DNA of 64,000 nt. It comes from DASUPK01 sp963815665. Lineage in GTDB: Bacteria; Actinomycetota; Thermoleophilia; Solirubrobacterales; 70-9. The stretch is from assembly GCA_963815665.1 (NCBI GenBank), contig CAWFHN010000011.1:310001-374000 (forward strand), read 5' to 3'. This document shows, in pieces, positions 51,375 through 59,685 of this stretch (position 1 is the stretch's first letter; each line of letters opens with the position of its first letter). The notes beneath the pieces were generated by a model. That model worked only from the letters and a program-made list of their open reading frames with translations. It was not told where the DNA came from and made no database searches. Made by a program: the position numbers and the translations under genes.

Positions 51375-51851
51375 ATGTCCCGAGCCGGATTGATCCCGAT
51401 CGTCGTTCCGGCCCTCGCGATCGCTGTGCTGGGCGCGGGATGCGGCGGTGGAGGGAAGCAGCAGGTCAGCGCCGCCGAGCTGGTTCAGAAGGGCGATGCG
51501 ATCTGCCGGGACGAGCAGACCAAGTTCAGGCAGATCCAGGCTCACCCGCTGGGCAACGCATCGGAGGCCGCCGACCAGACCAAGGAGCTGATCCAGGTCT
51601 CGGAGAACGCGAATTCAGGGCTTGGGGACCTGGAGCCGCCCGAGGCGCAACGGGTGCGACTGGACAGCTACCTGAGCGCTCGCGACCGCGCCATCGGCCA
51701 GATGAAGGCCGGACAGGACGCCGCCGAGAACCAGGACTCCAGTGCGTACGCGGCCGCACAGGCTGCCGTGGTGCACACCGCCCCCCAGCGCAAGAGGCTC
51801 GCGGCATCGCTCGGGTTCAGCGTCTGCAGCTCGAAGCCGGGATCCGTCTGA
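51375..51851 (+). CDS. lipoprotein of unknown function
   Basis: A 158-residue protein with a lipoprotein signal (IPIVVPALAIAVLGAGCGGGG, lipobox LGAGC) and a helical mature part (AAELVQKGDAICRDEQTKFRQIQAHP, TKELIQVSENANSGLGDLEPPE, RDRAIGQMKAGQDAAENQ) with Cys residues near the two ends that may pair. It resembles small actinobacterial lipoproteins of unknown function. The start is ATG 51375 near the signal peptide; the 28-residue upstream extension is not supported. It converges with a membrane protein gene. Confidence 0.72.
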   Translation: MSRAGLIPIVVPALAIAVLGAGCGGGGKQQVSAAELVQKGDAICRDEQTKFRQIQAHPLGNASEAADQTKELIQVSENANSGLGDLEPPEAQRVRLDSYLSARDRAIGQMKAGQDAAENQDSSAYAAAQAAVVHTAPQRKRLAASLGFSVCSSKPGSV

Positions 51852-51861
51852 GCGCCCCGCT

Positions 51862-52269
51862 CTAGGACTCCGTCTCCGAGAGATACGCGAAGCCAAGCGT
51901 CATCGCGAGGTTGCTGAGCCCCGCGAACCAGAGACCGGCACGAGCGCCCGGTCGCGAGAAGGCCGTCGACCGAGACCAGACGATGTCGGTGGCAAGCTCC
52001 GTCCCGCGCAGCCAGGAGAGCGCCCACCAGTCCTTGGGCCTGTTTCGGCGGTAGGCCACCAGGTGCGCGGCGGCGAAGGTCAGCCAGATCGGGCCGCAGC
52101 GGCGAAACAGCTCCTTCGCGTCACTCGAGGGCTCGTCGTGACCCAGGGCGCGCAATGTCTGGGAGGGAGCCAGCAGCGCGCCCGACCCCAGCAGCAGGTC
52201 GAACGCGATCATGTTCCGGTTCGTTCTCCGGAGCTGCCCGTCGAGGCTCACGCGACGATCCAAGCACAT
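51862..52269 (-). CDS. four-span membrane protein of unknown function
   Basis: A 135-residue protein with about four weak spans (MIAFDLLLGSGALLAPSQTL, GPIWLTFAAAHLVAYRR, AGLWFAGLSNLAMTLGFAYL). The segment RGTELATDIVWSRSTAF is conserved-type for small DoxX-like or DUF4345-like proteins, but assignment is not secure. ATG 52269 (MCLDRRVSLDG) is chosen; it is divergent from the RpiR-type regulator with 50 bases between. Confidence 0.55.
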   Translation of the reverse strand: MCLDRRVSLDGQLRRTNRNMIAFDLLLGSGALLAPSQTLRALGHDEPSSDAKELFRRCGPIWLTFAAAHLVAYRRNRPKDWWALSWLRGTELATDIVWSRSTAFSRPGARAGLWFAGLSNLAMTLGFAYLSETES

Positions 52270-52319
52270 TCGCGGGAAATCGAGAAGGGAAACCCAAGCG
52301 GGCAGCGAAATCATCGCCC

Positions 52320-53192
52320 GTGGCACGGACTGCGACAAAGGCTCATCCATCCCGCAAGAGCCTCTCGGACTTCATCACCGAGCGCTTCGACGACTTCTCG
52401 CGCTCCCAGAAGGACGTGGCCCGCTACATCGTCGACCACCTCGACGAGGCCGCCTTCCAGACCGCCGAGGAGCTGGCGCGCCGGGCCAATACCTCTTCAT
52501 CGACAGTCGTCCGCTTCTCGCAGGCCCTCGGCTTCGACGGATACCCCGAGCTTCAGCAGGCGGCGATCGAGGAGTACCGGCACAAGGTCGCCGAGGGCAC
52601 TCCCAGCGGCAACGGCGGGAGTGGCGGGGCAGCGGCTCTCTTCAACTTCGACCACTCGGAGTTCGAGGCCTCGCTCGGCGCGGACTACTCGAACATCGAG
52701 GAGACGGCGCGCAGCCTGACTCGCGAGCAGGTCGAGGCCTCGGTCTCGGCCCTCGCGACCTCGAGGCGCGTCCTGATCGTCGGCGTGGAGCAGATGGCCT
52801 TCTTCGCCAGCTACCTCCGCCATCTGCTCGGGCTGCTCGACGTCCGCGCGGACATCGTCGCCTCGCCGAGCCAGGACAACATCCAGAAGCTTTCGCGCAT
52901 GGACGAGGACACCCTGCTGGTCGTGCTGACGGCAGGGCGCGCGCATCCGCTCGTCCTCCGAGCCCTGAAGCTGGCCCGGCACCGCCGCGCCCGGACGATG
53001 TCGATCACCGACGCGACGCTCTCGGACGTGGCGGAGCACTCGGAGCTGATGCTCTACTACTCCTCCAACGGCCCGTCCTACATTCGCTCCAATGCGGCGC
53101 TGATGGGCCTGGTCCAGGCGCTGGCTCACGGGGTGTACTCCCGGGACGAAGCGGCGCACCGCGACCGGATCCGCGCCTTCAAGCTCAAGTAA
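52320..53192 (+). CDS. RpiR/MurR-family regulator with SIS domain
   Basis: A 290-residue transcription factor. The N-terminal HTH_6 domain reads LSDFITERFDDFSRSQKDVARYIVDHLDEAAFQTAEELARRANTSSSTVVRFSQALGFDGYPELQ. The C-terminal SIS domain (RRVLIVGVEQMAFFASYLRHLLGLLDV, VVLTAGRAHPLVLRALKLARHRRARTMSITDA) binds phosphosugars. The start is probably GTG 52320; the longer upstream frame is arginine-rich shadow sequence. It lies 92 bases upstream of the receiver/PIG-L operon on the same strand and is a likely controller of it, responding to an amino-sugar phosphate. Confidence 0.9.
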   Translation: MARTATKAHPSRKSLSDFITERFDDFSRSQKDVARYIVDHLDEAAFQTAEELARRANTSSSTVVRFSQALGFDGYPELQQAAIEEYRHKVAEGTPSGNGGSGGAAALFNFDHSEFEASLGADYSNIEETARSLTREQVEASVSALATSRRVLIVGVEQMAFFASYLRHLLGLLDVRADIVASPSQDNIQKLSRMDEDTLLVVLTAGRAHPLVLRALKLARHRRARTMSITDATLSDVAEHSELMLYYSSNGPSYIRSNAALMGLVQALAHGVYSRDEAAHRDRIRAFKLK

Positions 53193-53206
53193 CTCTGCGG
53201 GTTTTT

Positions 53207-53237
53207 ACCCACGCGACGCTGTAGTCCAGGCGTGGGT
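53207..53237. promoter_or_regulatory. inverted repeat, candidate operator
   Basis: ACCCACGC (53207-53214) and GCGTGGGT (53230-53237) form a perfect eight-base inverted repeat with a 15-base spacer, upstream of the receiver/PIG-L operon. RpiR-type regulators bind inverted repeats of this general kind. A promoter is expected in the same gap. Confidence 0.5.
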
Positions 53238-53255
53238 CTGCCGATAACTACTCGT

Positions 53256-53274
53256 GTCCTAAGGGGGTTAGGAC
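53256..53274 (+). promoter_or_regulatory. hairpin over the ribosome site of the receiver/PIG-L gene
   Basis: GTCCTAA-GGGGG-TTAGGAC is a perfect seven-base stem with a G5 loop ending 10 bases before the ATG at 53285. It contains the only purine-rich ribosome-site-like sequence (AAGGGGG/TTAGGA), so folding could limit translation. Confidence 0.45.
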
Positions 53275-53284
53275 CGACCAGCCC

Positions 53285-54364
53285 ATGTTCATCGGCGAAG
53301 AGAAACCGCGCATTCTGCTCGTCGAGGACGGCGCGGTCGCCGCCGAGCTGATTCGCCGCACCCTCGCCGACGTCGGCGAGGTCAGCGTTGTGACCAACGC
53401 CGAGGATGGGGTGGAGCGACTGCTCGACGGCGAGTGGAACCTGGTCCTGGTCGACGTCGAGCTGCCCGGGATGAACGGCCTCGAGTTCCTCGAGCTGGCC
53501 AAGTCCCGGTACCCGCAGCTGATGGCGATCGTCGTCAGCGCGAAGGAGAACTTCGATTACGCCGTCACGGCCATTCGAGCCGGGGCGGTCGACTACATCT
53601 CCAAGCCGTTCGATCCGGAGGAGTTCCGGGCGAAGGTCCGGAAGGCGATCTCCACGGACCGCTTCAACCGGACGCTTCGCCGCCCGCACGAGACCGTGCT
53701 GGCGATCGGCTCGCACCCGGACGACGTCGAGATCGGCTGCGGTGGGGTCCTGCTCAGGCACAGCGGCGTCGGCCACGACGTCCATCTCCTCACCCTGACC
53801 AACGGCGAGGCCGGGGGGCAGCCGGGCATTCGCGTCGAGGAGTCGCAGCGGGCGGCGGAGGTGATGGCCGCCGAGCTCCACCTGCTTGACCTCGACGACA
53901 CCGCGATCTCCGAGACGGCTGCCACGGTCAAGGCCATCGCGGAGGTGGTCCAGCGGGTGCGGCCGACCACGATCTATACCCACAGCTCCCGCGACGTGCA
54001 TCAGGACCACCGGGCCGCGCACAACGCGAGCCTGGTCGCCGCCAGGCGCGTGGCCCGCATCTACGCGTATCAGACCCCTTCCAGCACGGTCGAGTTCCGG
54101 CCGAGCCGTTTCATCTCCATCGACGACGTCCTCGAGCGCAAGCTCGAGGCGATTGCCGCGTTCGAGTCGCAGACCACGATCCGCAGCTACCTCGCTCCCG
54201 ACCTCCTGAACGCGACCGCGCGCTACTGGGGTCGGTTCGCGACCTCGCTGTATGCGGAGCCGCTCGAGGTGATCCGCGAGGGCGACATCATCCCCGGCGC
54301 CGGCGTGCAGGACGACGGGACCGTGGTGCACGGCGGCGCGACCAGCCTCCATGCCAGCTGGTAA
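53285..54364 (+). CDS. response-regulator receiver fused to PIG-L (LmbE) deacetylase
   Basis: A 359-residue fusion. Residues 8-125 are a receiver domain with the acidic pair VEDG, phospho-acceptor Asp57 in LVDVELPGMNG, the conserved Ser in VVSAKEN and Lys107 in YISKPF. From about residue 135 follows a PIG-L/LmbE deacetylase with the zinc motif GSHPDDVEIGCGG (HPDD at 144-147) and DVHQDH (239-242). PIG-L enzymes remove N-acetyl groups from GlcNAc-containing substrates. Phosphorylation of the receiver probably controls the enzyme. No kinase is adjacent. It overlaps the ATP-grasp gene by 14 bases. Confidence 0.92.
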   Translation: MFIGEEKPRILLVEDGAVAAELIRRTLADVGEVSVVTNAEDGVERLLDGEWNLVLVDVELPGMNGLEFLELAKSRYPQLMAIVVSAKENFDYAVTAIRAGAVDYISKPFDPEEFRAKVRKAISTDRFNRTLRRPHETVLAIGSHPDDVEIGCGGVLLRHSGVGHDVHLLTLTNGEAGGQPGIRVEESQRAAEVMAAELHLLDLDDTAISETAATVKAIAEVVQRVRPTTIYTHSSRDVHQDHRAAHNASLVAARRVARIYAYQTPSSTVEFRPSRFISIDDVLERKLEAIAAFESQTTIRSYLAPDLLNATARYWGRFATSLYAEPLEVIREGDIIPGAGVQDDGTVVHGGATSLHASW

Positions 54365-55367
54365 CGGGCGCACCCCTCGGATTCTGGTCACAGGCACCGG
54401 GGGGCCCTCCGGGTTCTCGTTCATGCGCGCCCTCCGCGGCGAGTCCCTGGAGTTCCTCTCGGCCGACATCGACCCCCACGCTCCGGGCCTCTTCCTCGTC
54501 GGTCCGTCTCACAGGGTGTTGCTCCCGCGTGGAGATGACCCGGGATTCGTGGATGCGGTGCTCGAGATCTGCCGGGAACGCGGCGTTGCGGTCGTCGTCC
54601 CGACCGTTGACTCCGAGCTCGTGCCGCTGGCGGAGCATCGCGACGACTTCGAGGCGGCGGGGACCGCGGTGCTGGTGGCGCCCACCAGGGCGCTGCGCCT
54701 CTGCCTCGACAAGTGGGCGCTGATGCAGATCGCCGACGGCTCCGTACCGATCCCGCGCTCGGCGCCGCTCGACGATGACTTCGACCCCACGGCCTTCGAG
54801 CTCCCGGTCCTGGTCAAGCCGCGGGTGGGGAGCGGATCTCGCGGTGTCCGGAGGGTCGATTCCTGGGACGGGCTTGCCGGCGCCAGGGATCGGTCTCTGC
54901 TGGTCCAGGAGCACCTGCCGGGCCCCGAGTATTCCCTCGACGTGCTCGCGACGGAGGCCGGCGAGGTGCGCGCGGTGGTTCCTCGGGAGCGCCTGCGGGT
55001 CGACTCCGGGATCGCGATCACCAGCCGGACCGTCCACGACGCCGAGCTCGAGTCCATCGGCGCTCGCGCTGCCGAGGCCGTCGGGATCACCGGCGTCGCG
55101 AACGTCCAGGTCATGCGAGACGCGGCCGGCACCCCTCGTCTGATTGAGATCAATCCGCGCTTCCCGGGCACGATGCCGCTGACCGTCGCGAGCGGCGTGA
55201 ATATGCCCCGGCTCGCGCTCGGCGAGCAGCTGGGGGAGCCGATTCCCCCGGGGCCGCTCGACTTCAGCGACGTCGCGATGACCCGCGTCTTCGAGGACGT
55301 CCCGGTTGACGTCGACGAGCTCGCGGCGCTCGAGGTTGCCGCTGGTGCAGAGGCGGTGCCGACGTGA
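54351..55367 (+). CDS. ATP-grasp ligase
   Basis: A 338-residue ATP-grasp enzyme resembling the carbamoyl-phosphate synthase large-subunit type. The pre-ATP domain opens PRILVTGTGGPSGFSFMRAL with VVVPTVDSELVPLAEH. The ATP-binding parts are DKWALMQIADGSVPIPRS, LVKPRVGSGSRGVRRV, LVQEHLPGPEYSLDVLA and LIEINPRFPGTMPLTV, with the Mg ligands Glu and Asn in EINPR. ATP-grasp ligases join a carboxylate to an amine, thiol or similar nucleophile, and a deacetylated amino sugar from the upstream PIG-L enzyme would be a suitable acceptor. That step is inference. It overlaps both neighbours. Confidence 0.9.
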   Translation: MPAGNGRTPRILVTGTGGPSGFSFMRALRGESLEFLSADIDPHAPGLFLVGPSHRVLLPRGDDPGFVDAVLEICRERGVAVVVPTVDSELVPLAEHRDDFEAAGTAVLVAPTRALRLCLDKWALMQIADGSVPIPRSAPLDDDFDPTAFELPVLVKPRVGSGSRGVRRVDSWDGLAGARDRSLLVQEHLPGPEYSLDVLATEAGEVRAVVPRERLRVDSGIAITSRTVHDAELESIGARAAEAVGITGVANVQVMRDAAGTPRLIEINPRFPGTMPLTVASGVNMPRLALGEQLGEPIPPGPLDFSDVAMTRVFEDVPVDVDELAALEVAAGAEAVPT

Positions 55368-56125
55368 CCCGACGATCAAACGGGTTGCTCCTCGGCTACG
55401 CCGCGGAGCACCCTCGCACATTGCCCGCTCCGGACCAGGACATGCACGTCCACTCCACCTACTCGGATGGCGCGGGGACCCTCGCGGAGAACCTGCGGGC
55501 CGCGGAGGATGCCGGGCTGGCCGCCCTCACCTGCGTCGACCATGTGCGGCGGGATACCGACTGGGTCCCGGCGTTCGCCGAGGAGGTTCGCGCCCTGGGC
55601 GAGGGAACGGAGATGGAGGTGCGCAGCGGCCTGGAGGCGAAGATCATCGACACCTCGGGCGAGCTCGACCTGCCCGCCGACACGGGCGGTGCCGATCGCA
55701 TCTATGCGGCGGATCACCGTGTGCCGCTCGACGATGGACCAGCGGATCCAGCTGCGGTACGGCTGGCAATCGGAAGGGGCGAGACGGATCCCGTGGCCGT
55801 CGTGGAGTCGGTCGTCACCGCGACGGCCAACGCAGTCGCCCGGCGGCCGAATCTGGTGATCGCCCATCTTTTCAGTGTGCTGCCGAAGCTCGGGCTGGAC
55901 GAGACGGCCGTGCCGCAGGAGTCCCTCGAGAGGCTGGCCCAGGCGGCGGCCGAGAGCGGCGCCTCGATCGAGGTCGACGAGCGCTGGCGCTGCCCGTCGC
56001 CTCGCGCGCTGCGGGCGTTCCACACCGCCGGCGTGCCGATCCTGCTCAGCACCGACAGCCATTCCCCCGAGACGATCGGCCGCTACGACTACTGCCTCGG
56101 CGTCATCGAGGAGCTGACCGCGTGA
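55364..56125 (+). CDS. PHP-domain metal-dependent phosphoesterase
   Basis: A 253-residue PHP-domain protein. Metal-ligand motifs are DMHVHSTYSDGAGTLAENLRAAEDAGLAALTCVDHVRRD, the Glu in RSGLEAKII, an HLF (AHLFSVLPKL) and the late STDSHSPETIGRYDY. PHP enzymes of this size include histidinol phosphatase and other phosphomonoesterases. In this operon it may dephosphorylate an intermediate. The ATG/GTGA overlaps on both sides show tight coupling. Confidence 0.9.
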   Translation: MTRRSNGLLLGYAAEHPRTLPAPDQDMHVHSTYSDGAGTLAENLRAAEDAGLAALTCVDHVRRDTDWVPAFAEEVRALGEGTEMEVRSGLEAKIIDTSGELDLPADTGGADRIYAADHRVPLDDGPADPAAVRLAIGRGETDPVAVVESVVTATANAVARRPNLVIAHLFSVLPKLGLDETAVPQESLERLAQAAAESGASIEVDERWRCPSPRALRAFHTAGVPILLSTDSHSPETIGRYDYCLGVIEELTA

Positions 56126-57609
56126 GCGTGTTCGACGTCGTCCTGGTCGCGATGGTCCTCAGCGGCGCCACCGTGCTGGTGGTCGGCTGCTACCAGTTCT
56201 TCCTCGCCGGCCTTCACATCTGGCGGCGCCCCTACATCCGCGTCTCGGAGCTCTATCCCAGGGTCGCGGTGATCATCCCCGGCTGGAACGAGGGCGCCGT
56301 GCTCGGGCGCACGATCGACTACGTGATGAGGATGCGCTACCCCGAGGAGCAGGTGCGCGTCTACGTCGTCGACGACGGCAGCACGGACAACACGCCGGAG
56401 GTGCTCGCCGAGAGCGCCGCCAGGTACCCGGGTCGCGTGATCCATCTGCGGCGAGAGCAGGGGGGAGGCGGCAAGGCCGACGCGATCAACTACGGGCTCG
56501 GCGTCATCCAGGAGGACGACTGGTACGAGGCGATCCTGATCATCGATGCCGACGTGCTGCTCACCCCGACCGCCCTGCGCAGGATGAGCCGGCACCTCGG
56601 CGATCTCCAGATAGGCGGCGTCACCGCCTACATCAAGGAGGGGACCGCGGACCCCAACTATGTCAACCGGTTCGTCGCCTTCGAGTACATCACCGCGCAG
56701 GCCGCCGCGCGCCGCGCGCAGAACATGCTCGCCGCGCAGGCCTGCCTGGCCGGTGGCGCCCAGCTGATCCGCCGAGACGCCCTGGAGAAGATCGGTGGGC
56801 AGATCCAGACCGGGACGCTGGCGGAGGACACGGTCACGACCTTCCGCATCCAGCTCGCCGGCTACGACGTCCGCTTCGAGGGCAACGCGATCGTGCTGGC
56901 CGAGGAGCCGAACCGCATCTCGGCCCTCTGGAAGCAGCGCGTGCGCTGGGCGCGCGGCAACGTCCAGGTGAGCCGGCTTTACCGCGGCGTCTGGCTGCGA
57001 CGCCTGCGCGCCGGCCCCCTCGGCGGCCCGAGCTTCTTCGCGATCTGGACCTCGGTCGTGTTCATGCCGGTCTTCATGGTCATGGCGACGGCAGGGTTGC
57101 TGACGCTCTTCTTCACCGACCGCGCGCTCTCGATCTCGGCGTTCACCGCGCTCTGGGCGCTGACGGGCGGCACGTTCCTGTTCGTGACCCTCTCCGCCCT
57201 GGCGATGGACGTGGAGACCGGCAAGCGCTGCTGGCGGGAGGGGTTCCTCTTCCCGGGCGCGATCAACCTCACCCTGATCCTCTTCGGCCTGTTCGGGCCG
57301 ATCATCACCAAGGTCTTCGCCCAGCAGCTGATCGACATTGGGCTGGCGGGCGGTCAGCCCGCGGTCAAGTATCTGCTCCTCTTCGCGGACTGCTGGCTCA
57401 CTCTCTCCATCCTCGCCGCCTGGCTCCTGAAGAGGCTGGATGAGTGGGGCCGCGTGCCGTGGCTGGTCTGCCCGCTCCTCTACGTGGTCGGCTACGGGCC
57501 CCTCCTCTGCGCCTTCACGGTCGCCGGCTACATCGCCGAGCTTCGGGGCAGCGAGCAGGTCTGGGAGAAGACCGAGAAGGTCGGCGCGGTGAAGGAGCTC
57601 GCGACATGA
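56122..57609 (+). CDS. membrane processive family 2 glycosyltransferase
   Basis: A 495-residue polysaccharide synthase-like protein. One N-terminal span (VVLVAMVLSGATVLVVGCYQFF) leads to a GT-A domain with VAVIIPGWNEGAVLGRTIDYVM, VVDDGSTDNTPEVL, the DxD LIIDADVLLTP, the acidic TLAEDTVTTF and the processivity motif QRVRW (WKQRVRWARGNVQ). About five to six C-terminal spans follow. This is the layout of BcsA, NodC, hyaluronan and PgaC-type synthases. With a PIG-L deacetylase in the operon, a poly-GlcNAc-like product is an attractive guess. The start is GTG overlapping the PHP gene stop. Confidence 0.93.
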   Translation: MSVFDVVLVAMVLSGATVLVVGCYQFFLAGLHIWRRPYIRVSELYPRVAVIIPGWNEGAVLGRTIDYVMRMRYPEEQVRVYVVDDGSTDNTPEVLAESAARYPGRVIHLRREQGGGGKADAINYGLGVIQEDDWYEAILIIDADVLLTPTALRRMSRHLGDLQIGGVTAYIKEGTADPNYVNRFVAFEYITAQAAARRAQNMLAAQACLAGGAQLIRRDALEKIGGQIQTGTLAEDTVTTFRIQLAGYDVRFEGNAIVLAEEPNRISALWKQRVRWARGNVQVSRLYRGVWLRRLRAGPLGGPSFFAIWTSVVFMPVFMVMATAGLLTLFFTDRALSISAFTALWALTGGTFLFVTLSALAMDVETGKRCWREGFLFPGAINLTLILFGLFGPIITKVFAQQLIDIGLAGGQPAVKYLLLFADCWLTLSILAAWLLKRLDEWGRVPWLVCPLLYVVGYGPLLCAFTVAGYIAELRGSEQVWEKTEKVGAVKELAT

Positions 57610-57977
57610 GGGGCCGGGTGCGATCCGCCCTCTTGCGGCTTCCCTGTGGCTTCGGCTACCGGCTCGCCGGGGCGCTGCACGTCCGCCAGGCGGCGCCTAG
57701 CGGATCGAGCCCGATGAGCCCATTGGCGATGGGGACGGCTCCGGCCGATCGCTCGGCCCATCAGAACGGCTCCGGGGAAGGTCCGCTCACGGTTGAGCTC
57801 GAGCGGGAGGGAAGGAGCAAGCGCCTGCGGGTGCGCGCGGCGGGCGACATCTGGTCCGACGACTTTCGCCAGGAGCTCGCGCGGGACCGCCACTTCGAGG
57901 CGAGCCTCGCCTGGCGGGAGCTGGTGATCCTCGTCTTCATCGCCGTCGTGCTGGCCGCCCGCACCCTCGCCGGCTAG
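57606..57977 (+). CDS. small protein with C-terminal membrane anchor
   Basis: A 123-residue protein beginning at an ATG that overlaps the glycosyltransferase stop. It has a Pro/Ser-rich N-terminal region, a charged middle (LTVELEREGRSKRLRVRAAGDIWSDDFRQELARDRHFEASL) and a C-terminal span (ELVILVFIAVVLAARTL). It may be an accessory subunit of the synthase, as in other polysaccharide systems where a small membrane protein follows the catalytic subunit. No known domain is recognised. Confidence 0.7.
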   Translation: MRGRVRSALLRLPCGFGYRLAGALHVRQAAPSGSSPMSPLAMGTAPADRSAHQNGSGEGPLTVELEREGRSKRLRVRAAGDIWSDDFRQELARDRHFEASLAWRELVILVFIAVVLAARTLAG

Positions 57978-58195
57978 ATCCCGGGTACTTAAAGCCGCAG
58001 GCCCGGGGGGCGATCCGGACCTGCAGCCGAATCCGGGGCCCGGGGGTACTGGACCCCAAATGTGCTGGTTCCACCTCGTCCGGGGTGCCCCTTCAGGGGC
58101 GAGGCACAACCAAGGTTGCCCGGCCTCCAACCAGGCAAACCTCGATCCGGCGGCGGTGTTCGTGGCCGCCGTGGGTGCTTACTATGGGACCTGCA
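57978..58195 (+). promoter_or_regulatory. probable promoter region of the pdxS operon
   Basis: The 218-base gap between the polysaccharide-type operon and pdxS has G-rich short repeats (CCCGGGTACT near 57983 and CCCGGGGGTACT near 58040, and GGGGTACTGGACCCC) and a TACTAT -10-like element ending about 8 bases before the first candidate pdxS ATG. No gene is evident. The repeats could bind a regulator, but no known PdxR-type site is recognised. Confidence 0.4.
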
Positions 58196-59083
58196 ATGGC
58201 CGAGCGAGCCACATTCCGGGTGAAGACCGGTCTCGCCGAGATGCTCAAGGGCGGCGTGATCATGGATGTCACCAACGCGGAGGCGGCCAAGATCGCCGAG
58301 GACGCGGGTGCGTGCGCCGTGATGGCGCTCGAGCGGGTTCCCGCCGACATTCGCGCCCAGGGCGGCGTGGCGCGCATGTCCAACCCCGCCGTGATCAAGG
58401 AGATTCAGGAGGCCGTGACCATCCCCGTCATGGCCAAGGCCAGGATCGGCCACTTCGCCGAGGCTCAGGTGCTCCAGTCGCTCGAGGTGGACTACGTCGA
58501 CGAGTCCGAGGTGCTCACCCCCGCCGACGAGTCCAATCACATCGACAAGTTCGCCTTCGAGGTCCCCTTCGTCTGCGGCGCCACCAACCTCGGCGAAGCC
58601 CTCAGGCGCATCGGCGAGGGCGCCGCGATGATCCGCTCGAAGGGCGAGGCGGGGACGGGGAACATCGTCGAGGCCGTTCGGCACCTGCGCTCCGTCACCG
58701 ACGGCATCAAGCGGCTCTCGTCGCTCCGGCGCGAGCAGCTCGCCGGCGCCGCCAAGGAGCATCAGGCCCCGCTGGACGTCGTCCAGGACGTCGCCGAGCG
58801 CGGCTGGCTTCCGGTGCCGCTCTTCTGCGCGGGGGGCATCGCCACGCCTGCCGACGCCGCGCTGATGATGCAGCTGGGCGCCGAGGGCAACTTCGTCGGC
58901 TCAGGGATCTTCAAGAGCGAGGACCCCGCGCGCCGCGCCCGCGCGATCGTCGAGGCGACCACGCACTTCGAGGACCCGGAGCGGGTGGCGCAGGCCTCCA
59001 TGGAGCTCGGCGACGCGATGCCGGGGCTCGAGATCGAGGCCCTCGCGGCCGATGGCGGCCTGCTGCAGGGCCGCGGCGCTTAG
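58196..59083 (+). CDS. pdxS: pyridoxal 5'-phosphate synthase, synthase subunit PdxS
   Basis: PdxS condenses ribose 5-phosphate, glyceraldehyde 3-phosphate and ammonia to pyridoxal 5'-phosphate. The 295-residue TIM barrel has all hallmark blocks: RVKTGLAEMLKGGVIMDVTNAEAAKIAEDAGACAVMALERVPADIRAQGGVARM, the catalytic Lys in VMAKARIGHFAEAQ, ADESNHIDKFAF, GEAGTGNIVEAVRH and GIATPADAALMMQLG with FVGSGIFKS. ATG 58196 matches the family start; ATG 58184 is possible. It is followed with one-base overlap by pdxT. Confidence 0.97.
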   Translation: MAERATFRVKTGLAEMLKGGVIMDVTNAEAAKIAEDAGACAVMALERVPADIRAQGGVARMSNPAVIKEIQEAVTIPVMAKARIGHFAEAQVLQSLEVDYVDESEVLTPADESNHIDKFAFEVPFVCGATNLGEALRRIGEGAAMIRSKGEAGTGNIVEAVRHLRSVTDGIKRLSSLRREQLAGAAKEHQAPLDVVQDVAERGWLPVPLFCAGGIATPADAALMMQLGAEGNFVGSGIFKSEDPARRARAIVEATTHFEDPERVAQASMELGDAMPGLEIEALAADGGLLQGRGA

Positions 59084-59685
59084 TGGCCCTTCAAATCGGC
59101 GTGCTCGCCCTGCAGGGCGACTTCGATGCCCATCGCCGGATGCTGGAATCCCTCGACGCTGAAGCGACCGAGGTCCGCACCCCGGACCAGCTCGACGGCC
59201 TCGACGGCCTGGTGATCCCGGGGGGCGAGTCGACCACGATCTCCATGGGCATGGAGCGTGAGGGCCTCGACCGGGCGATCCGCTCGTTCCACGATGCGGG
59301 CGGTCCGATCCTCGGCTGCTGCGCCGGGATGATCGTCTGCGACCGCGACCATCTGGGGCTGGCCGACTACGTCTGCCGCCGCAACGCCTTCGGCCGCCAG
59401 CTGCAGAGCTTCGAGCAGGACCTGCGGGTGGAGGGACTCGGCGAGGAGCCGCTGCGCGCCGTCTTCATCAGGGCGCCCTGGGCCGATCAGCACGGCCCCG
59501 GCGTCGAGGTCCTGGCCGAGGTAGAGGGACATCCGGTTGCCGTGCGCGATGGCAACGTTCTCGCCGTCGCCTTCCACGCCGAGCTCACCGACGACAGCCG
59601 GCTGCACGCCGCCTTCATGGCGATGTGCACCACGGCGAGGGTTGGCGAGGACGGGGCGCGCTCATCGCTAGGTTTCGGGGGATGA
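59083..59685 (+). CDS. pdxT: pyridoxal 5'-phosphate synthase, glutaminase subunit PdxT
   Basis: PdxT hydrolyses glutamine and feeds ammonia to PdxS. The 200-residue protein has the N-terminal IGVLALQGDFDAHRRML, the oxyanion motif GGESTTISMG, the nucleophile Cys in ILGCCAGMIV and the His/Glu pair in FHAELTDD (usually FHPELT). It begins with GTG sharing one base with the pdxS stop (TAGTG), so the subunits are coupled. Confidence 0.95.
   Translation: MALQIGVLALQGDFDAHRRMLESLDAEATEVRTPDQLDGLDGLVIPGGESTTISMGMEREGLDRAIRSFHDAGGPILGCCAGMIVCDRDHLGLADYVCRRNAFGRQLQSFEQDLRVEGLGEEPLRAVFIRAPWADQHGPGVEVLAEVEGHPVAVRDGNVLAVAFHAELTDDSRLHAAFMAMCTTARVGEDGARSSLGFGG

Noticed and set aside
53193..53206. GGGTTTTTACCC as a terminator after the RpiR gene
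   Set aside because: Stem of four bases only; too weak to call.
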